A stretch of 64,000 bases of DNA from Pseudomonas sp. TH31 (GTDB lineage Bacteria > Pseudomonadota > Gammaproteobacteria > Pseudomonadales > Pseudomonadaceae): assembly GCF_016650815.1 (NCBI RefSeq), contig NZ_JAEKEZ010000014.1, forward strand, positions 248,001-312,000. Direction: 5' to 3'. The notes beneath the pieces were generated by a model. That model did no database searches. It was not told the DNA's origin and saw nothing but the letters and a program-made list of their open reading frames with translations. The first letter of the stretch is position 1. Every line of letters starts with the position of its first letter. Below are positions 49,026-58,918 of the stretch, piece after piece. The translations under genes were made by a program, and so were the position numbers.

Positions 49026-50342
49026 TTACGCAAATCTATTGTCTGGCCTGACGAGCCCAAGGTTCTGGCGCAAGGTCCGGCCTTCGTACTCTGTTCTGAA
49101 CAACCCGCGTCGCTGCAGTTCCGGAACCACGCCATTGGCGAAGTCTTCCAGGCCGCCCGGCAGGTGCGGCACCAGCACATTGAAGCCATCTGCCGCGCCC
49201 TGTTCGAACCAATCCTGCAAGTGGTCGGCAATCTGCGCCGGCGTTCCCACCAAACTGTAATGCCCCCGGCCGCCGGCAATCTTGCGGCCCAACTCGGCGA
49301 GGCTGAGGTTTTCCTGGCCGGCCAGTTCGGTCAGCAGTTTCTGACGACTTTGCTGACCGCTTTCTGTCAGTGACAACGCCGGCAGCGGTCCGTCCAGCGG
49401 GTACTTCGACAAGTCGAAGTTGCCCAGCATACGCCCAAGTAATGCGACGCCAACCCCGGGTTCGACTAATGGCTGAAACGTTTCATATTTTTCCGGGCTT
49501 CGCTTTCGGTACGCCCGACGACCACAAAAACACCGGGCATGATTTTCAGCGAATCGGCGCTGCGACCGTACCGAGCCAAGCGGCCCTTGAGGCCGGCATA
49601 AAACGCCTGGGCGCTGGCCAATGAGGTCTGCGCGGTGAACACCACCTCGGCAGTTTGTGCCGCCAGGTCACGACCGAGCTCGGATGAACCGGCCTGCACA
49701 ATCACCGGTTGGCCCTGGGGCGAGCGCGCCACATTCAGCGGGCCTTTGACCCGGAAGTGTTCGCCGACATGATCAAGGATGTGTACTTTTTCCGGGTGGT
49801 AGTACGTACCGCCGGCCTTGTCCCGTACAAAGGCGTCGTCCTGCCAACTGTCCCAGAGCCCGTGACCACCTGATAGAGCTCCCGAGCCCGGCTGTAGCGG
49901 TCTGAATGGCCGATATGCTCGTCGCGGCCAAAATTCTGCGCCTCAGCAGCAGGGTCGGAAGTCACCAGATTCCACCCCGAGCGCCCCCTGAAAGATGGTC
50001 CAGAGAGGCGAATTTTCGTGCTACATGGTACGGTTCGTTATAGCTGGTTGTGGCCGTGGCGATCAGCCCGATGCACTCTGTCACGGCGCTTAATGCAGAC
50101 AGCAAAGTCAGGGGCTCAAAGTGGTCTGAGCGCGCCATGCGGCTGGCAATCGGTCCAGTTGGCGCCGCCACGCTGTCAGCGATGAACAACGCGTCAAACT
50201 TCGCCGCTTCGGCGATCTGTGCCAGTCGCTTGTAATGGCCGAAGTCTAGTCCCGCATCGGCCGGCACGTCGGGATGCCGCCAGGCGGCAACGTGGTGCCC
50301 GGTAGCCATCAGGAACGCGCCGAGCTTGAGCTGTCGAGCCAT
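49026..50342 (-). CDS. NtaA/SnaA/DszA-family flavin-dependent monooxygenase (three one-base frameshifts)
   Basis: A bacterial-luciferase-fold FMNH2-dependent monooxygenase of the nitrilotriacetate monooxygenase A type; relatives desulfurise or oxidise organosulfur and amine compounds. The N-terminus MARQLKLGAFLMATGHHVAA, then HYKRLAQIAEAAKFDALFIA, PVIVQAGSSELGRDLAAQTA and GRGHYSLVGTPAQIADHLQD are recognisable but in separate frames. Missing bases are at the C5 run 49984-49988, the CCC at 49859-49861 and the T5 run 49488-49492. Restoring all three gives 439 residues, the family length. AAGGAC precedes the start. A role in sulfur scavenging is inferred from its neighbours. Errors or genuine decay are both possible. 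Confidence 0.82.
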
Positions 50343-50343
50343 G

Positions 50344-51027
50344 GTCAGAAGTCCTTGCGCAATTTCTCGGCTGGTCGCCGGCAGCGTTGGTGCTGACCCG
50401 CCACTTCCACGGCGCCGGCATCGAAAAGATGATCGCCGATATCCCTGTGATCGAAACCCGGGATTACCAACCCGAGCACGAGCCACTGCAGATTGGTTTT
50501 CCGCATGTTGAGGTCGACGTGACAGCCGCGCAGTATCTGCACGGCAAGGGCTATCGGCGGATCGCGTTTGTGCAGAACAGCGCACCGGGGATTCAAACGC
50601 GCTGGAATGGCGTGACGGCTATGCGGCGACGATGTGCGAGTTGGGGCTGGAACCGTGGGTGTTTGCGCCAGAGGCGGATCGTGCGCCGTTTGAGGCGGGT
50701 AAACAGGCGACGGAAGCGCTGATGAACACCTCACCGCGCCCTGACGCGATCATCTTCGCCAACGACAACCTGGCGGCGGGTGGTTTATTGGCCGGGCAAC
50801 GCGCCGGACTGAAAATCCCCGCAGACTGCGCCGTACTCGGGTTTGGCGATTACCCGTTCGCCGAAATGCTGCTGCCAAGCTTGAGCACCATCAAACCGCC
50901 AGCGCTGGAGATTGGCGTGCTGGCGGCGACGCGGGTGTTGGAGAGTTTGGGGCTGTTGCCAGTGGAAGATGAAGTGCAGCGATTGAATTTGCTGGAGTGT
51001 CAGGTGATTGAGCGCGAGAGCGCCTGA
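50344..51027 (+). pseudogene. LacI-family regulator fragment, N-terminus missing and frameshifted
   Basis: Only the second half of a LacI/GntR-type regulator is present. It begins EVLAQFLGWSPAALVLTRHF and continues VTAAQYLHGKGYRRIAFVQN, PRPDAIIFANDNLAAGGLLA and VLGFGDYPFAEMLLPSLSTI to the stop at 51027. About 130 residues, including the DNA-binding HTH, are absent, because the homology starts right at the start codon of the divergent monooxygenase. A further one-base loss lies at about 50603-50610, before RDGYAATMCELG. It cannot bind DNA as it stands. This truncation is a real rearrangement, unlike the single-base breaks. Confidence 0.82.
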
Positions 51028-51043
51028 CACCCTGTAGGCATCC

Positions 51044-51094
51044 TGAAAAGATCGGAGGCTCGGGCCGCGTTCGGACGATCTTTTGATCTTGATC
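51044..51094. repeat. Partial REP half-site with GC-rich insert
   Basis: AAAAGATCGGAGGCTCGGGC then CGCGTTCGGACGATCTTTTG, the inner half of the modular REP without the GTAGGAGCTG arm, between the LacI remnant and the LysR gene. Confidence 0.65.
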
Positions 51095-51099
51095 CTCGC

Positions 51100-51990
51100 T
51101 CAAACGGCCCCCGAAAATACCTCCCCCAACCAATCCACAAACACCCGAACCCGTGGCGACATGTGTCGATTGTGCGGGTACAGCACCGAAACCGGCATCG
51201 GCGGCGGTGGTGTGTCGGTGAGGATTTCCTGCACCAGCCCCTGGGCTATCTGCGTTTCCATGCGGTAATGCGGGCACTGGATGATGCCGAGCCCGGCAAT
51301 CGCCGACGCCGCATAAATCTCAGCGCCGAACACCGACAGCGCACCATCGATGGCCACTTCTTTCAGTTCGCCATCGACCATGAATTCAAACGGAAACTGT
51401 TTGGCGGTGGTACGTGAAACGTAGTTCACCGCGCGGTGCTGGCTCAGGTCGGCAAGGCTTTTCGGTTCGCCGTATTTGCGCAAATACGCCGGGCTGGCGC
51501 AGGTGATCTGGCGCAGGCTGGCGACGCGTTTGCCGATCAATGCCGAGTCGCCCAAGGTGCCGGCACGCAACACGCAATCGACGCCTTCGGCGATCAGGTC
51601 GACAAAGCGGTCGGCCTCGCTGAAGGACAACTCGATGTCCGGATAACGGGCCATGAACTGCGGCAATGCCGGGATCACAAAGTGCTTGGCCAAGGTGCCG
51701 TGCAAATCCACCCGCAACCGCCCTTTCGGCGCCACGCCACGAAACGCCAGTTCGGCCTCTTCCAGCTCCGCCAGCAACTGCACGCAACGCTGGTAATACG
51801 CCTCGCCGTCCAGTGTCGGACGGACCTTGCGCGTGCTGCGCTCCAGTAAACGCGTGCCGAGCCAGGCTTCGAACTGGTTCAGCGTATGGGTCAGCGTGGC
51901 CCGCGGCAGGTTCAGGTCATCGGCCGCCAACGTGAAGCTGCTGCGCTCGTAAATCCGCACGAACACCTTCATTGCTTTGACTTGGTCCAC
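51100..51990 (-). CDS. LysR-family transcriptional regulator
   Basis: A 296-residue regulator with an N-terminal HTH (MKVFVRIYERSSFTLAADDL, NLPRATLTHTLNQFEAWLGT) and an effector domain of the CrgA-like group (RLRVDLHGTLAKHFVIPALP). It is divergent from two SDR genes across a 129-bp gap, the usual arrangement for LysR control of the neighbour. The inducer is unknown. Confidence 0.9.
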   Translation of the reverse strand: MDQVKAMKVFVRIYERSSFTLAADDLNLPRATLTHTLNQFEAWLGTRLLERSTRKVRPTLDGEAYYQRCVQLLAELEEAELAFRGVAPKGRLRVDLHGTLAKHFVIPALPQFMARYPDIELSFSEADRFVDLIAEGVDCVLRAGTLGDSALIGKRVASLRQITCASPAYLRKYGEPKSLADLSQHRAVNYVSRTTAKQFPFEFMVDGELKEVAIDGALSVFGAEIYAASAIAGLGIIQCPHYRMETQIAQGLVQEILTDTPPPPMPVSVLYPHNRHMSPRVRVFVDWLGEVFSGAV

Positions 51991-52119
51991 GGTCGGCCCC
52001 TGACTTTCGATTGTTGGTGATTATTGAACAGTCAAGGCAACTCTGGTGCATTTATCGCCCTGAGTAAACATGTGAATCTGGCTTCACCCCAAGCAAACAC
52101 CTTCAAAGGAACCACCGCC

Positions 52120-52860
52120 ATGACTACTCAGACTTCAAAAGTTGCCATCGTGACCGGCGCCTCCCGCGGCATCGGCGCGGTGATCGCCAAACAACTGGCC
52201 AGCGAAGGTTTCGCCGTCGCCATCAACTACGCCAACAGCGCCACCGAGGCCTCGAAACGGGTGGTCGAATTACGTCAGGCCGGTCACCGGGCCATAGCGA
52301 TCAAGGCTGACGTGGCGAGTGCCGACGACGTACGCCGGTTGTTCGACGAGACCGAAGCCCAGTTGGGCAAGGTCGACGTGCTGGTCAACAACGCCGGCAT
52401 CCTCAAGGTCATGCCGCTGGCGCAACACACCGACGAGTTGTTCGACCAGAACTTCAACATCCACACCCGCGGTACGTTCAACGCCCTGCGTGAAGCCGCC
52501 ACGCGCCTGAACAGCGGCGGGCGGATTATCAACTTCTCCAGCAGCACCGTCGGCATGAACCTGCCGGGATACGCGGTGTACATCGCCAGCAAAGCGGCGG
52601 TGGAATCCCTGACCCAGGTGTTCGCCAAGGAAATGCGCGGTCGCAACATCACCGTCAACGCCGTCGCACCTGGCCCGGTGGCCACCGACCTGTTCCTGCA
52701 CGGCAAGAGTGAAGAGCAAATCCAGACGTTCGCCAAGATGGCACCGCTGGAGCGCCTGGCTCAGCCGGAAGACATTGCCCGCGTCGTGAGCTTCCTGGTT
52801 GGCCCGGACTCGGCTTGGGTCAACGGGCAAATCCTGCGGGTTAACGGCGGTCTGGTCTGA
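52120..52860 (+). CDS. Short-chain dehydrogenase/reductase
   Basis: A 246-residue classical SDR. The NAD(P) motif is VTGASRGIGAVIAKQLASEG, followed by VLVNNAGILKVMPL and the catalytic triad S in INFSSSTVGM with YAVYIASKAAVES (YxxxK). The C-terminus is NGQILRVNGGLV. It resembles 3-ketoacyl-ACP reductase-like enzymes of unknown substrate. The ATG at 52120 follows AAAGGA. It is probably under the divergent LysR gene and co-transcribed with the next SDR. Confidence 0.9.
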   Translation: MTTQTSKVAIVTGASRGIGAVIAKQLASEGFAVAINYANSATEASKRVVELRQAGHRAIAIKADVASADDVRRLFDETEAQLGKVDVLVNNAGILKVMPLAQHTDELFDQNFNIHTRGTFNALREAATRLNSGGRIINFSSSTVGMNLPGYAVYIASKAAVESLTQVFAKEMRGRNITVNAVAPGPVATDLFLHGKSEEQIQTFAKMAPLERLAQPEDIARVVSFLVGPDSAWVNGQILRVNGGLV

Positions 52861-52870
52861 GGATAATCCC

Positions 52871-53761
52871 ATGAAAAACGTCATTCTGATCACGGGCGCC
52901 GGCACCGGCATCGGCAAACTCGCCGCCGAATCCCTCGCCCGGGCCGGGCACATCGTTTACGCCAGCATGCGCGACGTGAACGGGCGCAACGCCACACGGG
53001 CCGAGGCCTTTCGCCTCTGGGCCAAAGAACAAAACGTCGAGTTGCATCCGCTTGAGCTGGACGTGTTGTCACAGGATTCGGCCGACGCTGCGGTGGCGAC
53101 CATCGTCAAAGAACAAGGTCGTCTCGACGTGGTCATGCAGAACGCCGGGCATCTAGTGATCGGCCCGACCGAAGCCTTCACCGCCGAAGAAATCATGAAA
53201 GTCTTCGACACCAATTTCTACGGCGCCCAGCGGGTCAGCCGTGCGGTGTTGCCGCAGATGCGCGCTCAGGCCTCGGGGTTGGTGTTGTGGATCAGCAGCA
53301 CCACGACCAAGGGCGGTTTCCCGCCGTTCATGGGCCTGTATGCTGCCGCGAAAGCGGCGATGGATTCCCTGGCGGTGAGCATGTCCTACGAACTGACCCG
53401 CTTCGGCATCGAAACCTCCATCGTGGTGCCCGGCGCCTTCACCCGCGGCACCGATCATTTTCCGAGTGCCGGCAAACCGGCCGATGTGGCGCGCAGCAAC
53501 GCCTATGCTCGATATGACGGGGTGATGGATAAAGTCGGCGAACGCCTGAGTGCGTTGACCCCGGACGATGCTGACCCGCAAGCGGTGGCAGATGACATCG
53601 CGAGGATCGTCGGACTGCCGCAGGGCTCGCGGCCGGCGCGGTCGGTGATCGATTTTGTCGGGGATGGCGCAGCGCAAGTACTGGAAGTGTCGGAGCGGGT
53701 TCGGATCGAGTTTGCCGAGCGGATTGGTATTGATGATTTGCTCGAGCTGACACCTCAGTGA
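52871..53761 (+). CDS. Short-chain dehydrogenase/reductase
   Basis: A 296-residue SDR with the cofactor motif ILITGAGTGIGKLAAESLAR, VVMQNAGHLVIGP (NAG), and the triad SST with YAAAKAAMDSLAVSMSYELT. The C-terminal extension is longer than in the preceding enzyme. It starts 10 bp after it with GAGGAT upstream, so the two are an operon. The substrate is unknown. Confidence 0.88.
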   Translation: MKNVILITGAGTGIGKLAAESLARAGHIVYASMRDVNGRNATRAEAFRLWAKEQNVELHPLELDVLSQDSADAAVATIVKEQGRLDVVMQNAGHLVIGPTEAFTAEEIMKVFDTNFYGAQRVSRAVLPQMRAQASGLVLWISSTTTKGGFPPFMGLYAAAKAAMDSLAVSMSYELTRFGIETSIVVPGAFTRGTDHFPSAGKPADVARSNAYARYDGVMDKVGERLSALTPDDADPQAVADDIARIVGLPQGSRPARSVIDFVGDGAAQVLEVSERVRIEFAERIGIDDLLELTPQ

Positions 53762-53763
53762 CC

Positions 53764-53859
53764 CCTTCGCGAGCAAGCCCGCTCCCACACTGGATCTGCG
53801 TCGAACACAACACGGTTGGACACACAGACCTCATGTGGGAGCGGGCTTGCTCGCGAAGG
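53764..53859. repeat. REP palindrome, 'GTGGGAGCGGGCTTGCTCGCG' family
   Basis: Arms CCTTCGCGAGCAAGCCCGCT (CCCACA) and the complement, separated by about 45 bp, lie 3 bp after the SDR stop. Confidence 0.92.
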
Positions 53860-53900
53860 CGGCCTATAAGGCAACACATCGCTAAAGGACGGAACACACC

Positions 53901-54158
53901 ATGCACACCACCATCATCATTTTCTTCGGCCTGGTCCTGCTGGCAATGATGCTCTACATCGGCGAACGAATCGGCTTCAGCCGCCAAACATTGACCTACA
54001 GCTTCGTCGCCTTGTGGCTGGCATTGACGGTGATCAACGGCGCAATCGGCGTGGTCACGGCCGGCCAGCCCGTCAGCTCGGAACTGGTGGTCGGCACGGT
54101 GGTGTTTGGCGTGCCGGTGGCGGCGCTGGTTCTGTTCATGGTGTTGAACAATGCCTAG
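53901..54158 (+). CDS. small inner-membrane hypothetical protein (85 aa)
   Basis: An 85-residue hydrophobic protein with three likely helices: IIIFFGLVLLAMMLYIGERI, TYSFVALWLALTVINGAIGV and VVGTVVFGVPVAALVLFMVL. I do not recognise a family. AAGGA lies 10-15 nt before the ATG. It converges on the BCCT transporter gene with an 18-bp gap, so a link in function is possible but not shown. Confidence 0.7.
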   Translation: MHTTIIIFFGLVLLAMMLYIGERIGFSRQTLTYSFVALWLALTVINGAIGVVTAGQPVSSELVVGTVVFGVPVAALVLFMVLNNA

Positions 54159-54175
54159 GCGCCACCGGTTATCGA

Positions 54176-56170
54176 TCAACGAACCAGGTGCAGGAACTGC
54201 ATGTGCCGTTCGTACTGGTCGAGGATGTCGTTGATGATCTGGTCCTTGGTGTACCCCACCAGATCGTAGTCCTGACTGCCTTCGGCCAGATGCACTTCGG
54301 CGCGGTAATAACGACGGTTGTTGAGTTGCTTGGACCCCATACCGCCACGGGCAAAGGACGGCGTGAAGTAACCGCGCATCTGCACCTGGTAGATGAACGG
54401 ATGCTGCTCGCCATGACCGATTTCCAGGCTGACACTGTCATTCGCCGGATCCGGCTGAGTGACCACACTCAAGCCCTTCTCGACAAACACTGCCGTTACT
54501 TCTTCAATCGCCGGACGCACCGTCGTTTCGAGGAAGCGGTAAACCTCATCCCGCGACGGGAAGTGCACCGCCTGACCCAAACGCTGACGCCAGCCGCCAC
54601 GCTTTGAACCGGAGACCGGTGCCAGGGAATGCATCTGCGCGATCTGCTTCTGCGATTCCAGATAAAACGCTTTGTGCAGCCCCCACATCATCAGCAGCAG
54701 GATCATCGAGAACGGCAACGACGTCAGCACCACCGCTGATTTCAGCGCATCGATGCTGCCGGAGAACAACAGCGCACTGGTCACCAGCGCGGTCATCGCG
54801 CCCCAGAACACCCGCAGCCATTTCGGCCCGTCTTCATCCGGATTGCCGCCCTTGGCGGACAGCGTCGACAGCACCACAGTGCCCGAGTCGGCGGACGTCA
54901 CGAAGAACACGAAGCTGATAAACACCGTGACCGCAATCACGGTTTTGCTCCACGGGTAGGTTTCCAGCAGCAGGTACAGGGTCATCGACGGGTTATCGAT
55001 GGCCGACATACCGAGCGCGCTCATGCCGTGATTGAGCACTTGGTCGATGGCACTGTTGCCAAAGATCGACATCCACGCCAGGGTAAAACCGAGCGGAATC
55101 AGCAGCACGCCGAAGACGAATTCGCGGATGGTCCGGCCACGGGAAATACGTGCGATGAACAGGCCCACGAACGGCGACCATGCAATCCACCAGGCCCAAT
55201 AGAACACCGTCCAGCCGCCCAGCCAGTCGCTGGGTTTGTCGTAGGCGTAGAGGTCGAAACTCTTCATCGGCAACGCGCCGAGGTAGTCGCCGATGTTCTG
55301 GATCAAGGTGTTGAGCAGGTGCTGCGTCGGGCCGGCGAACAACACGAACAGCAGCAGCGCACAGGCCAGCAGCATGTTGATATCGGACATGACCCGCACG
55401 CCTTTATCGACGCCGGACACCGCAACAATGATTGCCGCGCCCATCATCAGCGTGATCAGGCCGACCTGAATCCACTGCGTATGGGCGATACCGAACAGGT
55501 AGTCCAGGCCCGAATTGAGGTGCAATACCCCAAAGCCCATGTCGGCGCCGAGGCCAAACACCGTGGCGATGATGCCAAAGCCGTCCACCGCGTAACCGAT
55601 GGGGCCGTTGATGCGCTTGCCGATCAGCGGGTACAGCGCTGAACGCAAGGCCAGCGGCAGGTTATGTCGATACGCAAAATACGCCAGCGCCATGCCGACG
55701 AAGGCGAACACGCCCCAGCCATGCAAGCCCCAGTGCAGAAACAGAATCTGCATCGCCTGCCGCGCCGCTTCCGGCGTACCGGCCGTGCCTTGGGGGGGTT
55801 GCGACAAGTGCGTCAACGGTTCGGATACGCAGAAGAAAAACAGCGTGATGCTGATCCCGGCGGCGAACAGCATGCCGGCCCAGGACAGGTAACTGAATTC
55901 GGGTTCGTCGTGGTCGGCACCGAGCTTGATCTTGCCGTAGCCAGACAAGGCGGTGACCACCACGAAGACCAGATACAGGGTCATTGCGAGCATGTAGTAC
56001 CAGCCGACCGTATTGGCCGCCCAGTTTTGCGCTTCCAGTAACCAGGCACCGGCCTGTTTGGGCATGGCGATGACGACAATGCCGAACAACAGAATGAACC
56101 CGGCCGAGAAATAAAACACCGGCGGATTCATGCGGACCTGGCCGCTGGGAGGGGTGGACGGCGCACTCAT
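54176..56170 (-). CDS. betT: BCCT-family choline/betaine transporter
   Basis: A 664-residue transporter with about 12 membrane helices and a cytoplasmic C-terminal domain of about 150 residues, as in BetT. The family signature around the substrate site is visible as WTVFYWAWWIAWSPFVGLFI. The N-terminal part has MNPPVFYFSAGFILLFGIVV and a Gly-rich GMALAYFAYRHNLPLALRSA. BetT imports choline by proton symport; the long C-terminus carries osmotic regulation. A perfect 30-bp inverted repeat lies 91 bp upstream. Confidence 0.92.
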   Translation of the reverse strand: MSAPSTPPSGQVRMNPPVFYFSAGFILLFGIVVIAMPKQAGAWLLEAQNWAANTVGWYYMLAMTLYLVFVVVTALSGYGKIKLGADHDEPEFSYLSWAGMLFAAGISITLFFFCVSEPLTHLSQPPQGTAGTPEAARQAMQILFLHWGLHGWGVFAFVGMALAYFAYRHNLPLALRSALYPLIGKRINGPIGYAVDGFGIIATVFGLGADMGFGVLHLNSGLDYLFGIAHTQWIQVGLITLMMGAAIIVAVSGVDKGVRVMSDINMLLACALLLFVLFAGPTQHLLNTLIQNIGDYLGALPMKSFDLYAYDKPSDWLGGWTVFYWAWWIAWSPFVGLFIARISRGRTIREFVFGVLLIPLGFTLAWMSIFGNSAIDQVLNHGMSALGMSAIDNPSMTLYLLLETYPWSKTVIAVTVFISFVFFVTSADSGTVVLSTLSAKGGNPDEDGPKWLRVFWGAMTALVTSALLFSGSIDALKSAVVLTSLPFSMILLLMMWGLHKAFYLESQKQIAQMHSLAPVSGSKRGGWRQRLGQAVHFPSRDEVYRFLETTVRPAIEEVTAVFVEKGLSVVTQPDPANDSVSLEIGHGEQHPFIYQVQMRGYFTPSFARGGMGSKQLNNRRYYRAEVHLAEGSQDYDLVGYTKDQIINDILDQYERHMQFLHLVR

Positions 56171-56261
56171 GAAAGGCGCACCTCAAGGGGGTGAAACAAG
56201 GCAATCAATAACGGACTCGGCAAGGGCAAGCCTCCTGTTGTGAGCGGGCAGCAAACCGGCG

Positions 56262-56291
56262 GTTTAACTTGAATGAGTGTTCAAGTTAAAC
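56262..56291. promoter_or_regulatory. Perfect inverted repeat upstream of betT, candidate TetR/BetI-type operator
   Basis: GTTTAACTTGAA and TTCAAGTTAAAC are perfect 12-bp arms around TGAGTG. The TTGAA-N6-TTCAA core resembles operators of TetR-type regulators such as choline-responsive BetI. The assignment is inference. The rest of the 56171-56499 gap holds a REP element. Confidence 0.6.
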
Positions 56292-56382
56292 ATGGATGGG
56301 CTCTGAGGACTAATCGCAAGGCTCGGCGGTACCTTTCGTACGCTAGCTCAAGGAAGCGTATGACGTGGGGTTTGGGGGATGA

Positions 56383-56482
56383 TGTAGGAGCTGTCGAGTG
56401 AAACGAGGCTGCGATCTTTTGATCTTGTTTTTAAAATCAAAGTCAAAAGATCGCAGCCTCGTTTCACTCGACAGCTCCTACA
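56383..56482. repeat. REP palindrome, 'GTAGGAGCTGTCGAGTGAAACGAGGCTGCGATC' family
   Basis: Arms TGTAGGAGCTGTCGAGTGAA (ACGAGGCTGCGATCTTTTGA) and the perfect complement, with an AT-rich spacer TCTTGTTTTTAAAATCAAAG. Confidence 0.92.
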
Positions 56483-56499
56483 GACAGCGAAGGCAATTC

Positions 56500-57425
56500 T
56501 TACTTCTGCGTCCCATCATCATGCTGCAAATTCGCCTGCGTCAGGTTGCACCCCGCCGGCACACTGCGGGTCAGCCACACGTTGCCACCAATGGTCGACC
56601 CCTTGCCGATGGTGATCCGCCCCAGAATCGTCGCCCCGGCATAGATCACCACATCATCCTCAACAATCGGATGCCGCGGGTGCCCCTTCTGCAACTGGCC
56701 GTCCTCGTCCGCCGGGAACCGCTTGGCGCCCAGCGTCACCGCCTGATAAATCCGCACCCGCTCACCGATGATCGCCGTCTCGCCAATCACCACACCCGTC
56801 CCGTGATCGATAAAGAAGCTGCGGCCGATTTGCGCTCCAGGGTGAATATCGATGCCGGTCGCCGAGTGAGCGATTTCGGCGCTGATCCGCGCCAGTAATG
56901 GCAACCCGGCGCGGTACAAGTGATGGCCGAGGCGATGGTGAATCACCGCCAGAATCCCCGGATAGCAGAGCAACACTTCATCGACGCTGCGGGCCGCCGG
57001 GTCGCCGTGATAGGCCGCCAGCACGTCGGTGTCCAACAGACTGCGCAGCCCCGGCAAGGCGAGGGCAAATTCCTGGATGATCTGGATGGTTTTGGCCTCG
57101 ACTTCAGTGTCGGCCTGGGCGCTGTGGCGAGCGGCATAACGCAGTTCGAGCCGCGCCTGGGCCAACAACGCGTTCAGCGCAACGTCGAGGGTGTGCCCGA
57201 CGTAGAAGTCTTCACTCTCTTCGCGCAAATCCACCGGCCCCAACCGCATCGGGAACAACGCACCGCACAAGGCTTCGAGAATGTCCGCCATGGCCGCCGG
57301 GACGGTAACTCGCGACCACCCTGCTCGCCGCTGGCGCGGCCGTTTTGTGCACGCCATTGATCACGCGCCGTGCGCAGCTGGCTGACGATGGTCTGCAATT
57401 GCCAATGGCTGGAACGCTCACTCAC
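56500..57425 (-). CDS. epsC: Serine O-acetyltransferase, EpsC/CysE type (one-base frameshift)
   Basis: Acetylates serine for cysteine synthesis. The long N-terminal helical region (GTG start, [20 protein letters not shown]) leads to a left-handed beta-helix of hexapeptide repeats with the catalytic [19 protein letters not shown] and [11 protein letters not shown]. The frame breaks at 57297-57298, where CC should be CCC; restored it reads [17 protein letters not shown] and gives 308 residues. GAGGAG precedes the GTG start at 57425. It is divergent from dcyD with a 190-bp gap, so both ends of cysteine metabolism may share control. A sequence error is likely. Confidence 0.92.
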
Positions 57426-57615
57426 GGTAAAAACTCCTCACGGGCGGCCGGACTGTCTGGCCGCGTTGACGGCGATTACTCTACGGCATGGTCCGGAAGC
57501 GGAATTAAGAACCAATAGTGCTGTGCTCAGCATATTCGGATATAAGCGATTGGCGGTTGCCGGTACAAATAGCCGTGCTTATAGTCCTGACATCCTCCCC
57601 CGCCAGTACGGACCC

Positions 57616-58608
57616 ATGATCAAACAACAGCTTGCCCGCTTTAACCGCCTCGACCTGCTTGGCCACCCTACGGCGCTGGAAAAGCTCGAACGCCTGTCGA
57701 CCTGGCTCGGCCGCGATGTCTATGTCAAACGCGATGACCTGACGCCATTGGCCATGGGCGGCAACAAGCTGCGCAAACTCGAATACCTGGCCGCCGATGC
57801 GCAGGCACAGGGCGCCGATACCTTGATCACCGCAGGTGCGCTGCAATCCAACCATGTGCGCCAGACTGCCGCCATCGCCGCCAAACTTGGCTTGGGCTGT
57901 GTTGCGCTGCTGGAGAATCCGCTGGGCACCGACGACGCCAACTATGTTGGCAACGGCAATCGGCTGTTGCTGGACCTGTTCGACGCCAAAGTCGAGTTGG
58001 TGGAAAACCTCGATAACGCCGACGACCAACTGCAAGCCTTGGCCGATCGTCTGCGCAACAATGGCAAGAAGCCGTACCTGGTGCCGATTGGCGGCTCCAA
58101 TGCCCTGGGCGCTTTGGGTTACGTACGCGCCGGGCTGGAACTGGCCGAACAGATCAAGGACACCGGCCTGCAATTCGCCGCGGTGGTCCTGGCCTCGGGC
58201 AGTGCCGGTACTCACAGCGGTCTGGCGCTGGCCTTGAGCGAAGTACTGCCGGATCTGCCAGTGATTGGCGTAACGGTCTCACGCAGTGAAGAAGATCAGC
58301 GGCCGAAAGTTCAGGGCCTGGCCGAACGCACTGCAGAGCTGCTGGGTGTAAGCCTGCCGGCGAGTTTCAAAGTCGAGCTGTGGGATGAATACTTCGGCCC
58401 GCGCTATGGCGAGCCGAATGCCGGGACATTGTCGGCAGTGAAGCTGGTGGCGGGGCAGGAAGGGTTGCTGCTCGATCCGGTGTACACCGGCAAGGCCATG
58501 GCCGGTTTGCTGGATGGTATTGGGCGCGGGCGTTTTGATGAAGGCCCGATTATCTTCCTGCACACCGGTGGGGCGCCGGCGTTGTTTGCCTACAAGGACT
58601 TTCTGTAA
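57616..58608 (+). CDS. dcyD: D-cysteine desulfhydrase
   Basis: A 330-residue PLP enzyme of the ACC-deaminase/D-cysteine desulfhydrase family, releasing pyruvate, H2S and ammonia from D-cysteine. The PLP lysine lies in [17 protein letters not shown], followed by [20 protein letters not shown] and [20 protein letters not shown]. The ATG at 57616 begins the family's N-terminus; the frame extends upstream with no homology. It precedes the cystine-type ABC transporter genes, as dcyD-tcy does in many gamma-proteobacteria. Confidence 0.93.
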   Translation: MIKQQLARFNRLDLLGHPTALEKLERLSTWLGRDVYVKRDDLTPLAMGGNKLRKLEYLAADAQAQGADTLITAGALQSNHVRQTAAIAAKLGLGCVALLENPLGTDDANYVGNGNRLLLDLFDAKVELVENLDNADDQLQALADRLRNNGKKPYLVPIGGSNALGALGYVRAGLELAEQIKDTGLQFAAVVLASGSAGTHSGLALALSEVLPDLPVIGVTVSRSEEDQRPKVQGLAERTAELLGVSLPASFKVELWDEYFGPRYGEPNAGTLSAVKLVAGQEGLLLDPVYTGKAMAGLLDGIGRGRFDEGPIIFLHTGGAPALFAYKDFL

Positions 58609-58618
58609 TGCCTGGATA

Positions 58619-58713
58619 AGATCAAAAGATCGTCCGCACGCGGCCCGAGCCTTCGGCAGCTCCTGCAGGGCATCGGCGTACACCGTAGGAGCTGCCGAAG
58701 GCTGCGATCTTTT
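58619..58713. repeat. REP palindrome with GC-rich insert in one arm
   Basis: The left arm carries the insert (CGTCCGCACGCGGCCCGAGC then CTTCGGCAGCTCCTGC) and the right arm is plain (GTAGGAGCTGCCGAAGGCTG). It lies in the 310-bp gap between dcyD and the transporter operon. The remainder, 58714-58918, is an AT-rich promoter region. Confidence 0.88.
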
Positions 58714-58735
58714 CAACAGACACCGCTTATCTCAA

Positions 58736-58794
58736 AAAAGAATAATAAAATCGATATTTAGTATTTTCCTATCTAACGACATCATCATATAGTC
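58736..58794 (+). promoter_or_regulatory. AT-rich element upstream of tcyJ, candidate CysB-type promoter region
   Basis: AAAAAGAATAATAAAATCGA, then TATTTAGTATTTTCCTATCT, then ATCATCATATAGTC. The block ATCATATAGTC at 58784-58794 matches ATCATTTAGTC upstream of tauA in 10 of 11 positions. The regulator is inferred. Confidence 0.45.
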
Positions 58795-58918
58795 GCGCCG
58801 CAGGCGAATTTGGCGCGAGACGCATAAGCTGCTTTAGGGCAGGATATCGCAGTCGTCCAAATCCCGATTTTGCCAACTTTCCTAAAAGCGTCTTCATAAG
58901 AAAACACAGGGGCTTGTC

